Assembly (NCBI GenBank): GCA_964017185.1
Contig: OZ024883.1
Coordinates: forward strand, 39,424,395-39,488,394
Reading direction: 5' to 3'
Length of the DNA: 64,000 nt
Source: Rugalucina vietnamica
Taxonomy: Eukaryota; Mollusca; Bivalvia; Lucinida; Lucinidae
The translations under genes were made by a program, and so were the position numbers. Every line of letters begins with the position of its first letter. Within the stretch, counting starts at the first letter, position 1. Shown one piece after another: positions 35,232 through 45,559 of this stretch. The notes beneath the pieces were generated by a model that did not search any database, had not been told where the DNA came from, and worked only from the letters and a program-made list of their open reading frames with translations.

Positions 35232-35954
35232 GCTTAACGACACAGCAAGCGTTTTTCTAAACGGTAGCCCATAATCAGCTTGTGAAATCAGAATTGAGTA
35301 AATCGGCTAAAATTCGGTTGATATAATGTCTTCAAAGTTGGTTCTACATTAATATGCCTGTCAAAGATGGTTCCTTTCATACAGTTGTCGTCATTTTATA
35401 GGCATCTGATTGAGCGAACCTCGATTTTGCATTTTTATCGTCACATTTATTTGCCCCAGAGTCCATCTAAAATGCATTTATTGCTCAAACTTTAAAGTAA
35501 TAGTTTATGTTTACTTATGTTTAAATAAAATATCATGTACTTCGGGAATGTGTCCATTTGGCAAACATTTTAAAATATAAGCATTTCTTTATTACATGTA
35601 GTTGTATTAGAATCGAAATAACTTTACTTATCTGTTAACTGTTCATTATTTTTTCGTCATTTTGGATGTTGCCTGTAATTTGAAGTGGGACAGTTTCCGG
35701 TCGCACAAGATACTGAATTCGATGTCTCTTAAACTTATGAAGCAATTCTGTAACTTATAGACGCTTAATCCAATCGGAAATACTTCTCTGGTGGATTGCC
35801 TAAATACTAAATGCCCTGACATTGCGAATTGATAAATTACGTTTTAACTGTCTGCTGAATTGTCTAAAATGAAATATTCGATTTTGCTATTTTATTATCT
35901 CAAACTTGTCTAAGAATTTTTTCTATTTCAACATTGTAAGTTCGAGGCATTATC
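35232..35954. other. No recognisable gene
   Basis: AT-rich sequence without supported features. Confidence 0.4.
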
Positions 35955-36181
35955 GTATTTTTATATTACTGCTCGTTCCAAGGCGATACGTCATTTGTGG
36001 TTCTAATTATTATTTTTTTTTTTGTTTTCGCGTTGAGCTTTTGTGCTGTTTGTACCTTATGTACGACTGAGTGGCCGCCTATTGGGAAATAGCTGCTTAC
36101 TCGGCTTACGACATGATTTCTTAGTAAAAGTATCTGAATGTCAATTTATGTTTTTCATTCTGGTTTTTGCGGTTAGGAAAA
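35955..36181 (+). mobile_element. P-family retroelement 3' fragment, tail-to-tail pair (left)
   Basis: Starts TATTACTGCTCGTTCCAAGG, with an internal deletion joining TTATGTACG to ACTGAGTGGCC. It ends within the hairpin (TTCATTCTGGTTTTTGCGG), where the opposite-strand copy begins. Confidence 0.75.
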
Positions 36182-36430
36182 ATGGGTACAAGTCGGCAAT
36201 GATCAGGAAAAGGCGCAATCAGAAAGAAATTTCCACTCAAAAACCGAAGTGGGAGAAAACTAAGTTGACAATTAGATACTTGTACATATTGTAAGCCAAT
36301 GAGCAGCTATTTCCCAATAGGCGGCCACTCACTTACCTAAACCTAACTTAAAATATCAAAACGTACATATGGTGGAAACAACACAAAATATCAACACCAA
36401 GACATAAAACAATAAGAACCACAAAATAAT
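36182..36430 (-). mobile_element. P-family retroelement 3' fragment, tail-to-tail pair (right)
   Basis: Starts ATGGGTACAAGTCGGCAATG and runs through the hairpin to ACATAAAACAATAAGAACCA. A further short forward remnant (CTTTCTGATAGCGCCGTTTCC...) lies at about 36,427-36,480. Confidence 0.82.
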
Positions 36431-36669
36431 TTCTTTCTGATAGCGCCGTTTCCAGAACATTACCCAATTTTGCCTTTTTGTATACATGTATATAATTCAA
36501 AAGCAGAAGGATTGGCCGTGAAAGACGAACAACACGTCTATCAACTCTAATTAGTACTACGTAGTTTGTATATTAAACGTCAAAGCCACAATTTATCATT
36601 GGAACTTATATGGACTACATGACACGCATCTTTGTCCATTGTTTCTCGAGTGTTCGACAGATATTTCCC

Positions 36670-36670
<1 letters not shown>

Positions 36671-36716
<46 letters not shown>

Positions 36717-36733
36717 TAAATAAATAAATAATT
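36671..36733. repeat. ATA trinucleotide microsatellite
   Basis: (ATA)n of about 45 bases followed by AATAAATAAATAATTATAAT. The Ile-rich minus-strand frame over it is not a gene. Confidence 0.9.
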
Positions 36734-36884
36734 ATAATAATTATTGGTTTATAGTATAATTCCATTTTGTAAAATTTGTATGGCAAAAGTCACATTGGTT
36801 CCGCGTTCCGTTAACGTAACAGGTAAACGGGACAAAGCAGGTCACGGGGGTACGACAATACACAATGTAATGATTATATATACC

Positions 36885-37973
36885 GTCCTTTTTTATACAA
36901 CATTACCACATAATTTAATTAAAGAAAAACTTCTGGATTTGATAGAGTGGACCTTCAAAAGGGCATTAAAAAACTATGGTTCACTTTATTTGGCATGTAA
37001 TGACAGAAAGGCTTTTTTCACATCCTCTGACCAAAGTTGATATACACTTTGGTCATGTCAGAATGTGTGCGACGCCTTATCCTATCTCCTGGATAATATT
37101 TATATTAGATTTGGGACCAAGTTATACAGACAAATTGTTGGAATTCCGATGGGTACAAATTGCACACCTCTCGTAGCTGATTTATTTTTATACTGCTACG
37201 AGAGAGATTTCATGGATTCTCTTAACCATGATAATCAAGCTGATGTTATCGAGGCTTTTAATTCCACTTCTAGGTACCTCGATGACCTTTTGAACATTGA
37301 CAACCCTTATTTTGAAGGTATGGTCAATCAAATTTATCCACCTGAACTACAGTTGAACAAAGCCAATATCTCGGATACCGAAGCCCCCTTTTTAGATCTA
37401 CATCTTTCTGTTGCAAATGGATTTGTTTCTTCTAAAATTTATGATAAGCGCGATGACTTTGATTTTGATATAGTAAACTTTCCGTTTTTGGATGGTGACG
37501 TTCCTCGCCGTGCTTCTTATGGCGTATACATTTCGCAACTTATTAGGTTTGCTAGAGTCTGCAATCATGTTACAGACTTCAACGCTCGTAATAAATGTTT
37601 AACGGCCAAACTTCTCCAACAGGGCTATCGGTATCATAAACTTCGAAAAACCTTTTCTAAATTTTATCGTAGACACTATGAATTGATTTCCAAATATAAT
37701 GTTGGGTTAAAGACGCTTTTAAATGAGGGCCTTTCGGAACCAGAATTTTATGGTGACTTGGTTTACAAATTCAAGAAACTTATAGGAAGTAATGATTTTT
37801 CTTTTCAGTTTAGAAAAATCATAACACGTTACAGACGTATAGGTTATAACTTGAATGTTATGCGACAGTCTGCATGCTTAGTTTTTAACCCAATCATGGT
37901 TGATAACTACGCAGCCTTCTTTAATTGCACGCCGGTGGGTCGGGCGTCAGACTCTATGATGGCCCCGACTTAA
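36885..37973 (+). pseudogene. Reverse transcriptase (P family), 5'-truncated, one in-frame stop
   Basis: One continuous frame from about 36,885 to the TAA ending at 37,973, interrupted only by TGA at 37,038-37,040. Seen in order: the FYTTLPHNLI block just after where motif A should be, an SYLLDNIYIRFG block, motif B GIPMGTNC (37,140), motif C YLDD (37,275-37,286, the metal-binding Asp pair), a motif D-like APFLDLHLS, SYGVYISQLIRFAR, FYRRHYELISKY, then a conserved tail ending GRASDSMMAPT. The first catalytic Asp (motif A) is missing. From the stop on, 302 codons are open from a methionine at 37,065. RT identity is confident. The clade (Penelope-like, or another group lacking LTRs) is inference. 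Confidence 0.8.
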
Positions 37974-38595
37974 AGCTATTCATTTTAGTTGGTTGGGGCC
38001 GGAGCTTCTTGTCTGTTGCTTGGCCCACCGGGGTCCAACTGATGTTTTTCTTTTGCTCCGGAGTTAGTAAGTTATTCGGCGCCCAGGGATCTCCATCGTC
38101 GGGCAGCTTACTCAATCTGTGAGTCCTGGTTTTTGATTCATCAGGATGTTTATCATGATTTATTGTTTGTTCTTGATGATTCATTGACTAGTTAGAGATT
38201 CACCACGAGGACCGAAGAACTAACTAAATGTTATGAACCACTGCAGAAGCTGAGGGTGAGGTTACGGCCGTGTAAAATCGATTTAAGCCCGCCAGTAACT
38301 TTTTGTTACTGATCGTTCCAAGTCGATACTTCTGTGGTGGTTCTTTTTGTTTTATGTCTTGGTGTTTAATATTTTTTGTGCTGTTGGCGCCTTATGTATG
38401 TTTTCATATTTTTAGTTAAGTTTAGGTAACTGAGTGGCCACCTATTGGGGAAAATAGCTGCTCATTCGGCTTACGAAATGTTTTCATGGTATAGGTACCT
38501 GATTGTTAGTTTGGTTTTTTCCCACCTCGGGTTTTTGGAGTGGGAATCTTTTGCTGATTGCGCCTTTTCCTGATCTTTGCCTATTTGTACCTTTT
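36885..38595 (+). mobile_element. P-family retroelement, longest copy (RT + 3' UTR)
   Basis: The most complete family member here. It is 5' truncated at about the RT motif A region, covers the rest of the RT and C-terminal domain to 37,973, then a ~620-bp 3' UTR, ending TTTGCCTATTTGTACCTTTT. The 3' UTR includes GCTTGGCCCACCGGGG, GGGATCTCCATCGTCGGGCA, the CTGAGTGGCCACCTATTGGG block and a terminal stem-loop (TTTCCCACCTC...GAGTGGGAA). The motif style resembles Penelope-like elements, but the assignment is tentative: no GIY-YIG or other endonuclease is present in this copy. Confidence 0.85.
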
Positions 38596-39350
38596 GTAAC
38601 AACTTTGACTGAAGAAGAAAAACAACACTTTCCTCGTGCAAAATTAAGTGCGAAAGATATTCTGTTGTGTCCCAGATCTGCTTTATCACTAAAACCGAGA
38701 ATAACATGTTTATGACATCCATTTACACCTCTGGAAAATATCAGACCATAAAATGATTGTAATCTAGATCAGTTTCATGGTTGTAATCATAAGTTTCTTG
38801 GACACGGCGAGACGCAATTATTTCTGTTTCTGAAATATCACTGTGCTCAGTTCCAAACTTGTCATCAAACTATCATGACTGACAGTCAATACAGTGCAAA
38901 GTAAACTCCGTTGTGTTTGGCGCCTGTAAACTACAAAGAGAGGGATCAAAAATCGACGCAATTATATTAAAAGTCATAAGACATAACAAAATGTTTCTGA
39001 CAACACACACGAAGAGCAGGATGACCAGCTATTTCTAAAAGAGTTCGGCATCCGGCTAGTCTTAAAGAAAATCACAACGAGGCAGACAGAATAAACATAA
39101 TCTAATATATATAACTTAAACTAGTCTATAAGATCACAAATTCATACACGTTTTTTGATTTTGTCGCAGACTTTTTTGGCACAGTGGTTAAGTTAAATTG
39201 CCTTGAAGTTTTAAATGTTGTTTTTAAATAATTTACGGCGTAGCACATTTGTTACGAAGGAATCCCAGCAGTCATTCGATGATTAGAAAATCAAAATCTT
39301 GTACGTCAGACAGTTAAAGAATAACATAGTGTGCATGTAGGTTTTGAAGA

Positions 39351-39425
39351 AAAGGTACAAGTAGGCAAAGATCAGGAAAAGGCGCAATCAGAAAAAGATT
39401 CCCACTCCAAAAACCGAGGTGGGAA
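39351..39425 (-). mobile_element. P-family solo terminal cassette (75 bp)
   Basis: AAAGGTACAAGTAGGCAAAG through TTCCCACTCC...CCGAGGTGGGAA, then D3 sequence resumes. Copy 1 (about 1605) reads across this position without it, giving an empty site. Confidence 0.85.
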
Positions 39426-39529
39426 GCATGTATCTGAAAACTTTCAAAAGACGATTACGTAACCAGTTTTACTGTGCGATACTGGGGCGGCAAAACATGC
39501 GAATCCACCTGAACAATGTATGATTTGTT

Positions 39530-39606
39530 GTTTATTCCCACCTCGGTTTATGGAGTGGGAATTACTTTCTGGTTATGCAATTTCCTGACCACTATCTACC
39601 TTTGTT
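39530..39606 (+). mobile_element. P-family short terminal fragment
   Basis: TATTCCCACCTCGGTTTATG, GAGTGGGAATTACTTTCTGG and a diverged end CCTGACCACTATCTACC. About 75 bp, the same extent as the solo cassettes but forward, and older. Confidence 0.7.
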
Positions 39607-39847
39607 CAATGAGTCAAAATCATATCTTAGACACAAGGTGTGAAAGATCAAACCGATTGTTGGTATCAACTAAAGTATCATGTACGATAAAAGGTTTGAG
39701 TAAGATGACTTACGCTTTTCCATGAAGTTAGCATCCACTTCAACAACGATGATAGGTTACATGGCTAAACAGAGAAGTAAATTTACGTAGCAGCAGTCCT
39801 GTCTTGGAATCGCCAGAAAAGACGAATAGTATTGTAATAAATACAAT

Positions 39848-40177
39848 AAAAAGGTACAAGAAGGCAATGATCAGGAAAAGGCGAAATCAGAAAGAAATTC
39901 CCACTCCAAAAACCAAAGTGGGGAAAAAACTAAATAGACAATTAGATATTTGTACTAAGAAACATATTGTAAGCCGAGTGAGCAGCAATTTCCCAATAGG
40001 CGGCCACTCAGTTACCTAAATCTAAAAATATGAAAACGCACATGAGGTGCAAACAGCACAAAAATACAACACCAAGACATAAAAGAATAAAAAACATAAC
40101 AGAAGTATCGCATTTGAACGAACAGTAATATAAAATTACTGGCGGGCTTAAACTAGTTTTACATGCGCCTAACATCG
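39848..40177 (-). mobile_element. P-family retroelement 3' fragment
   Basis: Reverse copy from AAAAAGGTACAAGAAGGCAA to the TTTTACATGCGCCTAACATC block. It is flanked by AATAAATACAATAAA on the left and AATAAACAATCG on the right. The paralogous D3 position near 2040 is empty. Confidence 0.85.
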
Positions 40178-40679
40178 CCCTTAATAAACAATCGAAACAA
40201 AAACATAAACTGGAAGGCTTGCTTTGAATTTTGCGGAAATACCATCATCGAAGTTCACTACGTTGTGTTTCTTATTTATTGTCACCGCAGAATTCGTGAC
40301 GATGTGCAGAATGTCATATATAATGGATTGTTGTTTTAGACGAACCACTTTATAAGTAAAATAACAAATCACCCACAGTGACAATAGTATTTACTTTGTA
40401 GTCAGGACACAATAGTTAATGCTGTCGGCTGTAACCTACGTTGAATTGTACCCTGTTAGACTGCAAACGTAAGAGAAGAAAGTTCAAATAGGCAATTACA
40501 CAATGTGGTTTCATGTTTCAGTAATTCTTATAAGCTTTATATTGTCAAATCTAAAGGGTCACTGACGAAGTTAAAAGCCCAAACCAGTTAAGTGGTCAAA
40601 ATCGGGGCCAACTTTGTCCCATATTGTTTCGAAGAAAAGCAGAGGGATACAGTTTTTGGCTTTCCATCACTCCGTCCTT

Positions 40680-41455
40680 CCGTCCCTTATAGGAGTATAT
40701 ACCTTGTGGTCGCAACTCCTCCTACAGGTTTATACCGATTTTGTTTTTGAAACTTTACAGATGTCTTGACCATGCTTCGAAGATATGCATGTGGTTTGGA
40801 TATAATCCTCAGATTAATTTTTACACGTTTTTTTTTTTTTTCGCAATTTGAACTTAGTGATTTTTCGGGTACTTTGACAGTGAAAGAGAATGGACAGTGG
40901 GTTCCATGTGTGCGTAACTCCTCCTACAGTTTAATTTCATTCTTTTCGAACTTTGCAGGTATCTTTACCATGCTTTGAAGATATGCATGTGGCTTGGATT
41001 TGAACTTAGTTATTTTTCGGGTATTTTGACAATGAAAGTGAATGGACAGTAGGTACCTTGTCTGCGCAACTCCGATTCTTCTGAAACTTTACAAATGTCT
41101 TGACCATGCTTTGAAGATATGCATGTGGCTTGGATATGATCCTCAGATTAATCTTTATTATTATTATTATTATTTTTGCAATTTAAACTTAGTCATTTTT
41201 CTGGCATTTTGACAATGACAGTGAATAGACAGTGGGTACCTTGTGTGCGCAACTCCTCCTACAGTGTTATTCCGATTCTTTTGGAACTTTACAGATGTCT
41301 TGGCCATCCTTTGAAGATATCCATGCAGTATGAATATAATCCTCAGTTTGTTTTTTTATTATTTTTTCTCAATTGGAACGTAGTCGTTTTTCGGGCATGT
41401 GTACTGAGAAAGTGAATGTGGTTTGGATATACATTATTCTCAGATTATATTTGTG
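40680..41455 (+). repeat. ~190-bp tandem repeat array, about 4 units
   Basis: Units share CTTGTGTGCGCAACTCCTCC, TACAGTTTTATTCCGATTC, a GAAACTTTACA(G/A)ATGTCTTGACCATGCTTTGAAGATATGCATG block, a TGATCCTCAGATTAAT block, and TTTTCGGG(T/C)ATTTTGACAATG. Unit starts lie near 40,700, 40,905, 41,055 (internally deleted) and 41,237. No frame is conserved across units. Confidence 0.75.
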
Positions 41456-41487
41456 CAACTAAACAATCAAGGCGAGGGACATAAATT

Positions 41488-41513
41488 CTCTCTCTTTTTT
41501 TTTTTTTTTTTTT

Positions 41514-41559
<46 letters not shown>

Positions 41560-41575
41560 CATTATTTAGTTTTTT
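41488..41575. repeat. Poly-T tract
   Basis: Nearly uninterrupted T-run (about 80 bases with a single G and a few C/A). It could be an assembly artefact or the A-tail of a reverse-oriented retroposon, though I see no retroposon body next to it. Confidence 0.8.
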
Positions 41576-41929
41576 TTTTCTGCTAAGCGATTTTCTTAGT
41601 AACTTATAATGTTTAAAAAATGTTAGCAACCCGCATTTTTTATTTTTATAGCTTCATGAGAAACAACTCTAAATTCTCATATGAGTACCGTTACTGTGAT
41701 AGATTTATTTTTGAACACACGAAAATGAACAGAAGTATGATATTTTCAAAGTTTTCGAAACTGCTTTTTTTTTTTTTTTTTCAAACTTGTAGTTTGCTTG
41801 CTTAAAAACAAATGTGTAAGGTCTGTGACATGATTGACTTCTTAGAATAGTTTGGCTGTTAGGTAGCCGAAGCAATGGTATGGCTCGTCCCATTTCTCAG
41901 TTTTGGTTTTATTTGCTGATGTTTTATTA

Positions 41930-42450
41930 GCTGGTGTTGTACCATGTTGTTGCCATAAAAACATCCTTCATACTCCAGTTGCCTGTTAGTTTATTGTTTC
42001 TGTGAGTCTTCGTTTCTGGTTCATCATGATAATGAAATAATATTTGTTTGTCCGTGACCATTCATTGACTAGCTAATATTTCACCATGAGGATCATATGA
42101 AAAATTATCATTTTGGACCATTGTAGAAGCTGAGGGTGATTTAAGGCGCTTGAAAATTTAGTTGAACACCCCCATTATTTTAAGTTGTTGGCCGTTCCAA
42201 AGCGGTATCAGTGTTTTTGTTTTGATTGTTTTATGATTTGGTGTGGAATTTCATGCCGGTTGCACCTTTTATGTATGGCCTCATACATTTATTTAAGTCT
42301 AAGTGAGTGACTACCTTTCGGAAAATAGCTGCTCACTCGGCATACAATATGTTCCCTTTGTAAAAGTCCAGTTGTCAATTTGAACTTTTCCCTAATTATT
42401 TTTAGACGTTGGTTTTGTTTGTGCCATTTACTGATCGCTGCCTTTTCACA
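41930..42450 (+). mobile_element. P-family retroelement 3' UTR copy (highly diverged)
   Basis: Recognisable order: a GTGAGTCTTCGTTTCTGGTTCATCA block, ATTCATTGACTAGCTAATATTTCACC, GTAGAAGCTGAGGGTGA, GTTCCAAAGCGGTATC, GCTGCTCACTCGGCATACAA, and an end GCCATTTACTGATCGCTGCC. One of the oldest copies. Confidence 0.7.
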
Positions 42451-42939
42451 TTATATTGTATATAGATCAGCCATGTACAACTGAAGGTTAATTTAACAAA
42501 CCACATTCTTTTGCTGCTAACGGGGTATGCTCATTCAAATGTATTCTCATATTCAACAGTAATGTCAGCTCTGACGTAATTGAATTTTATTATGAACATT
42601 TCATAGGGAACAGCCCAATTTAGAATTTTAAACCTACAAAGATACAATTTTGAACTATATAATCATTCAAAATGCTCATTACAACATATTGCTGTCTATC
42701 TAAAACATCTGGCAAGCAAATCAGGCTTGAACAATGATGTCAAAATGACGTTTACAGTGATTTATCTCGTTTCACATTACTGAGTGTTTTTCATTTATAT
42801 GTAAAATTATTTTCAAACTTCTGATCAGCAATTTTGCATTAAATCGTTACCTCCTACGTAATATGCGTATAAATTTATTCACAGATATGTTTTATTTAGA
42901 ATCAATGCCCATTTGACCATGTTTGTGCTACAAAACAGT

Positions 42940-43473
42940 GCACAAAGTTAGATTCAACTAGCCGATGCATATCGATATACATATTTTATTACGCCGTTTT
43001 CACCAATCACAAATCAAATGCAATAATGCCTTATTCACAAGTTTGTTTATCCGTGATTTCGCCGATCTTCACGCGATGTACATGTAGATATACTATGTAA
43101 TACCAGTGGAAAAGCCACATAATTATGCACGTTTTCCATTTCTATACATGCATAATCGTATACATTATTAATGTGCACGTAAATCACGATATATACTAGG
43201 AACAGAATATTCATAGTGTGGTCATTTAATTGAAAAAAAGATGTAAATATGCTGTGTTTCGCGGCGAAAAAGGAAATTAAAACTTACCTCTTGTAAACGT
43301 TAAAAATAAAATTCCGCCACTAATTTCACCGCGAAAATCGGATTTTCGCCACGAAATTTCGCCGTGTTTCGTAGCAAAATTAATGAAATAAACGTTTATT
43401 TTTTGCCTTGGCCGGTGAAATTTCGCAGTGATTTCGCCGCGAAAAATCACAGTTGATCAGCGCGAACATGTCA
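42940..43473 (+). repeat. Dispersed repeat D5 with TTTCGCGGCGAAA words, copy 2
   Basis: Collinear with 18,780-19,265. The right boundary GATCAGCGCGAA is shared. The palindromic words are more degraded here (TTTCGTAGCAAAA, GAAATTTCGCAGTG). Confidence 0.7.
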
Positions 43474-43503
43474 TGAATGGGCAATTAGCTAAAATAACAC
43501 TGT

Positions 43504-43608
43504 ACCTTATTGTTGATTTAGTTTTTCCCACCTCGGTTTTTGGAGTGAGAATTTCTTTCTGATTGCGCCAATTCCTGATCATTGCCAACTTCTTCCTTTC
43601 TTTTCTTA
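43504..43608 (+). mobile_element. P-family terminal fragment
   Basis: About 105 bp: ACCTTATTGTTGATTTAGTT, TTTCCCACCTCGG...GAGTGAGAATTTC and TTCCTGATCATTGCCAACTT. Confidence 0.8.
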
Positions 43609-43865
43609 GTGTGAGTGCTAGTAGTTCACTAGAGACAATCCATTAGATGATTGTGGTAAGTATGAGACGCAACTTGACAAAAAAGACTGAATCTTTATTT
43701 TGTACGAGCTGAGCCCCCAAATGCGTTGTTGACCCATAAAAGACGAATGGACTTACACATCATTATCATTTTGGCGAGTCCATCTTCATTTTTAGAGGGT
43801 TAGAGAATGTTTTTTTTTTTTTTATTTTATTCCATTTTTCGATGAAATTCCTTAAAACAAAAAGA

Positions 43866-43904
43866 ATAGCCCCAGATGGGACGCCGCGTTTCATCTGGGG
43901 CTAT
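43866..43904. other. Short perfect stem-loop ATAGCCCCAGATG
   Basis: ATAGCCCCAGATG, a 13-base loop, then CATCTGGGGCTAT: a 13-bp stem. No gene is adjacent. It could be the terminus of a small element; only the structure is certain. Confidence 0.6.
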
Positions 43905-44032
43905 ACTATTTGCCTGTGTCCCACAAAAAACGACATCAGGCTTAAATGAGCGAATTATATCATCGATCCCGTAGGCGTACCGCCCCATACTCACAGTATG
44001 CACGTGCGTAAATGTAAAAAAGCTATAAGTAA

Positions 44033-44218
44033 CTAATTCAACAGAAACAGAGACTTAAAGCCGATAGCATTTACCACCTGGTATTCCAAGGGCATGATTT
44101 TATATCCAATCTGGTCTACCAGGTCGTCGCACTTATTCACTTCATGAGCAATTGGAATAGCAAATGTGCCTTCGTCTGTCGTATATTTCAAAATCACAAT
44201 TATCCTGTTTGTCGGCAA
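44033..44218 (-). CDS. Possible host exon fragment (hypothetical)
   Basis: A minus-strand open segment whose middle has protein-like composition: alternating hydrophobic and acidic residues, with the blocks TTDEGTFAIPIAHEV and CDDLVDQIGYKIMP. It is bounded by a possible acceptor (GCCGACAAACAG at about 44,205 on the minus strand) and possible donors (CAG|GTGGTA or GTG|GTAAAT at about 44,076). I recognise no family. 61 codons can be open by chance, so this is a weak hypothesis. Confidence 0.25.
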   Translation of the reverse strand: MPTNRIIVILKYTTDEGTFAIPIAHEVNKCDDLVDQIGYKIMPLEYQVVNAIGFKSLFLLN

Positions 44219-44219
44219 T

Positions 44220-44480
44220 GATAATCTTATAACAAGAAATTTACATCAGCTTTGTCAGTGGCCATATTCACTGTTGGTTCACAATTATATAACAGTTTAG
44301 TTAATTTACACAAACCTTATTTGTCTCTCATTTACCGAAATTTCAGTAGGTCAAATTTAAGGCGCCCGAATTTTCCTTTCTCAAAATTGAACGATACACT
44401 TGACTAGTCACCGTCGTCTACTTCAAGGACGGACAATGACTTACCGAACTATGTACGATACTCTGATGACATACATTCTC
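44220..44480. repeat. Diverged paralogue of 46,813-47,150
   Basis: Shares a CATCA(G/A)CTTTGT block, ATTCACTG, AATTAT(A/G)TAACA and AGTTAATT with 46,860-46,925. Further on it shares a CACCGTCGT(C/T)TACTT block with 47,138-47,155. The minus-strand open frame present in the paralogue is deleted and stopped here. Confidence 0.5.
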
Positions 44481-44819
44481 AGACTTTAGACTTAATTGTA
44501 GAACAAGACAAATTCATCATTAGTTGTAATTTGGTTCACGTGCCAACAACATTTTACTTTAAGTACCGTTATCTACTTGGCTCCTAGCTGTCGCCCAATT
44601 GTTTAATTGTCTAAACAAAAATCATGTTTCTTATGGTCAGAGAAATGACGTCTAGCTTGCTATTACAACACGTAATGTGCGATGTTTTGTGTACTAAAAT
44701 GTGGATAAAATATGCCAGTCGTCGGTACGGTAGTGGTTTATTCGACAACGATTGATCTGCTTTTTCGATAAATGTTACATTCAAATGTATCATTGACTAA
44801 AATATATTGAGGTAATGTG

Positions 44820-45555
44820 AGGCAGTGTACGAGGGTGCAAATTTAGTTGTTAGACCAATCACTGCTAAATTAGATCAGCTGCTCCTGAGGTTTTTATCAA
44901 AGCATAAGTATATTTTATTAATAATCGGACTCTTATAAATGTCAAGATATCAAACGCCAACATAGCTCATTCTGTATCTGATTTAATATACATATAGCTT
45001 TTGGATGCCTTGGGTGTTATTTTTGCCTCCTTTCTAACTACATTGCATCCGTAGAAAACGGTTATCTTCAACTGTTACTGTACACTAAAATAATCCAGAC
45101 TGACTCGGTATATCATTGATAAGGAAAGAACTAAGAACAGTGCTAAGGAACTATAATTAGCGAAACAGAAACGTACATGTATCAGGAAAAGTTAAAAAAT
45201 ATTTAACTAAGACAACAAAGTAATAATAAGAAACGAGCCACCCGAAAAAACAGGACATGACGAATATTTAATTGAAAGTAATATACATTACCTTCACATC
45301 CAAATATAACCTTTTAATTAACGCGCCCCCGTTACAAAAATATCAAAATAAAGTATACTATAAACACGAAGGGTAATATGAAAGAAAAGCTGTCTGTAAA
45401 AAGGACTTTTTAAATGAAGCAAATTATCACTGATCAAAGCAAATAAAAAATCCCATCCCCTAGGCAAACAAAGAAGACATAGACTTTATAATTCTGTAAA
45501 TGTTTGGAAGACACAAATGGAATAAGAATATGTCTACGTAATATGACTGTCTGTA
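44820..45555. other. No recognisable gene
   Basis: AT-rich sequence without supported features. Confidence 0.4.
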
Positions 45556-45559
45556 ACGG

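Larger units (their letters stand above)
39155..40640 (+). repeat. Dispersed repeat D3, copy 2
   Basis: Paralogue of 1440-2600. It carries three P-family insertions (39,351-39,425, 39,530-39,606, 39,848-40,177) absent from copy 1, and lacks the insertion found at 1853-1956 in copy 1. Confidence 0.75.

Noticed and set aside
36580-36786. 68-codon Ile-rich ORF
   Set aside because: Translation of the ATA microsatellite.
37974-38595. Hammerhead ribozyme in the P-family 3' UTR (known in some Penelope-like elements)
   Set aside because: CTGATGA occurs on the minus strand, but no GAAA core or supporting stems could be traced by eye.
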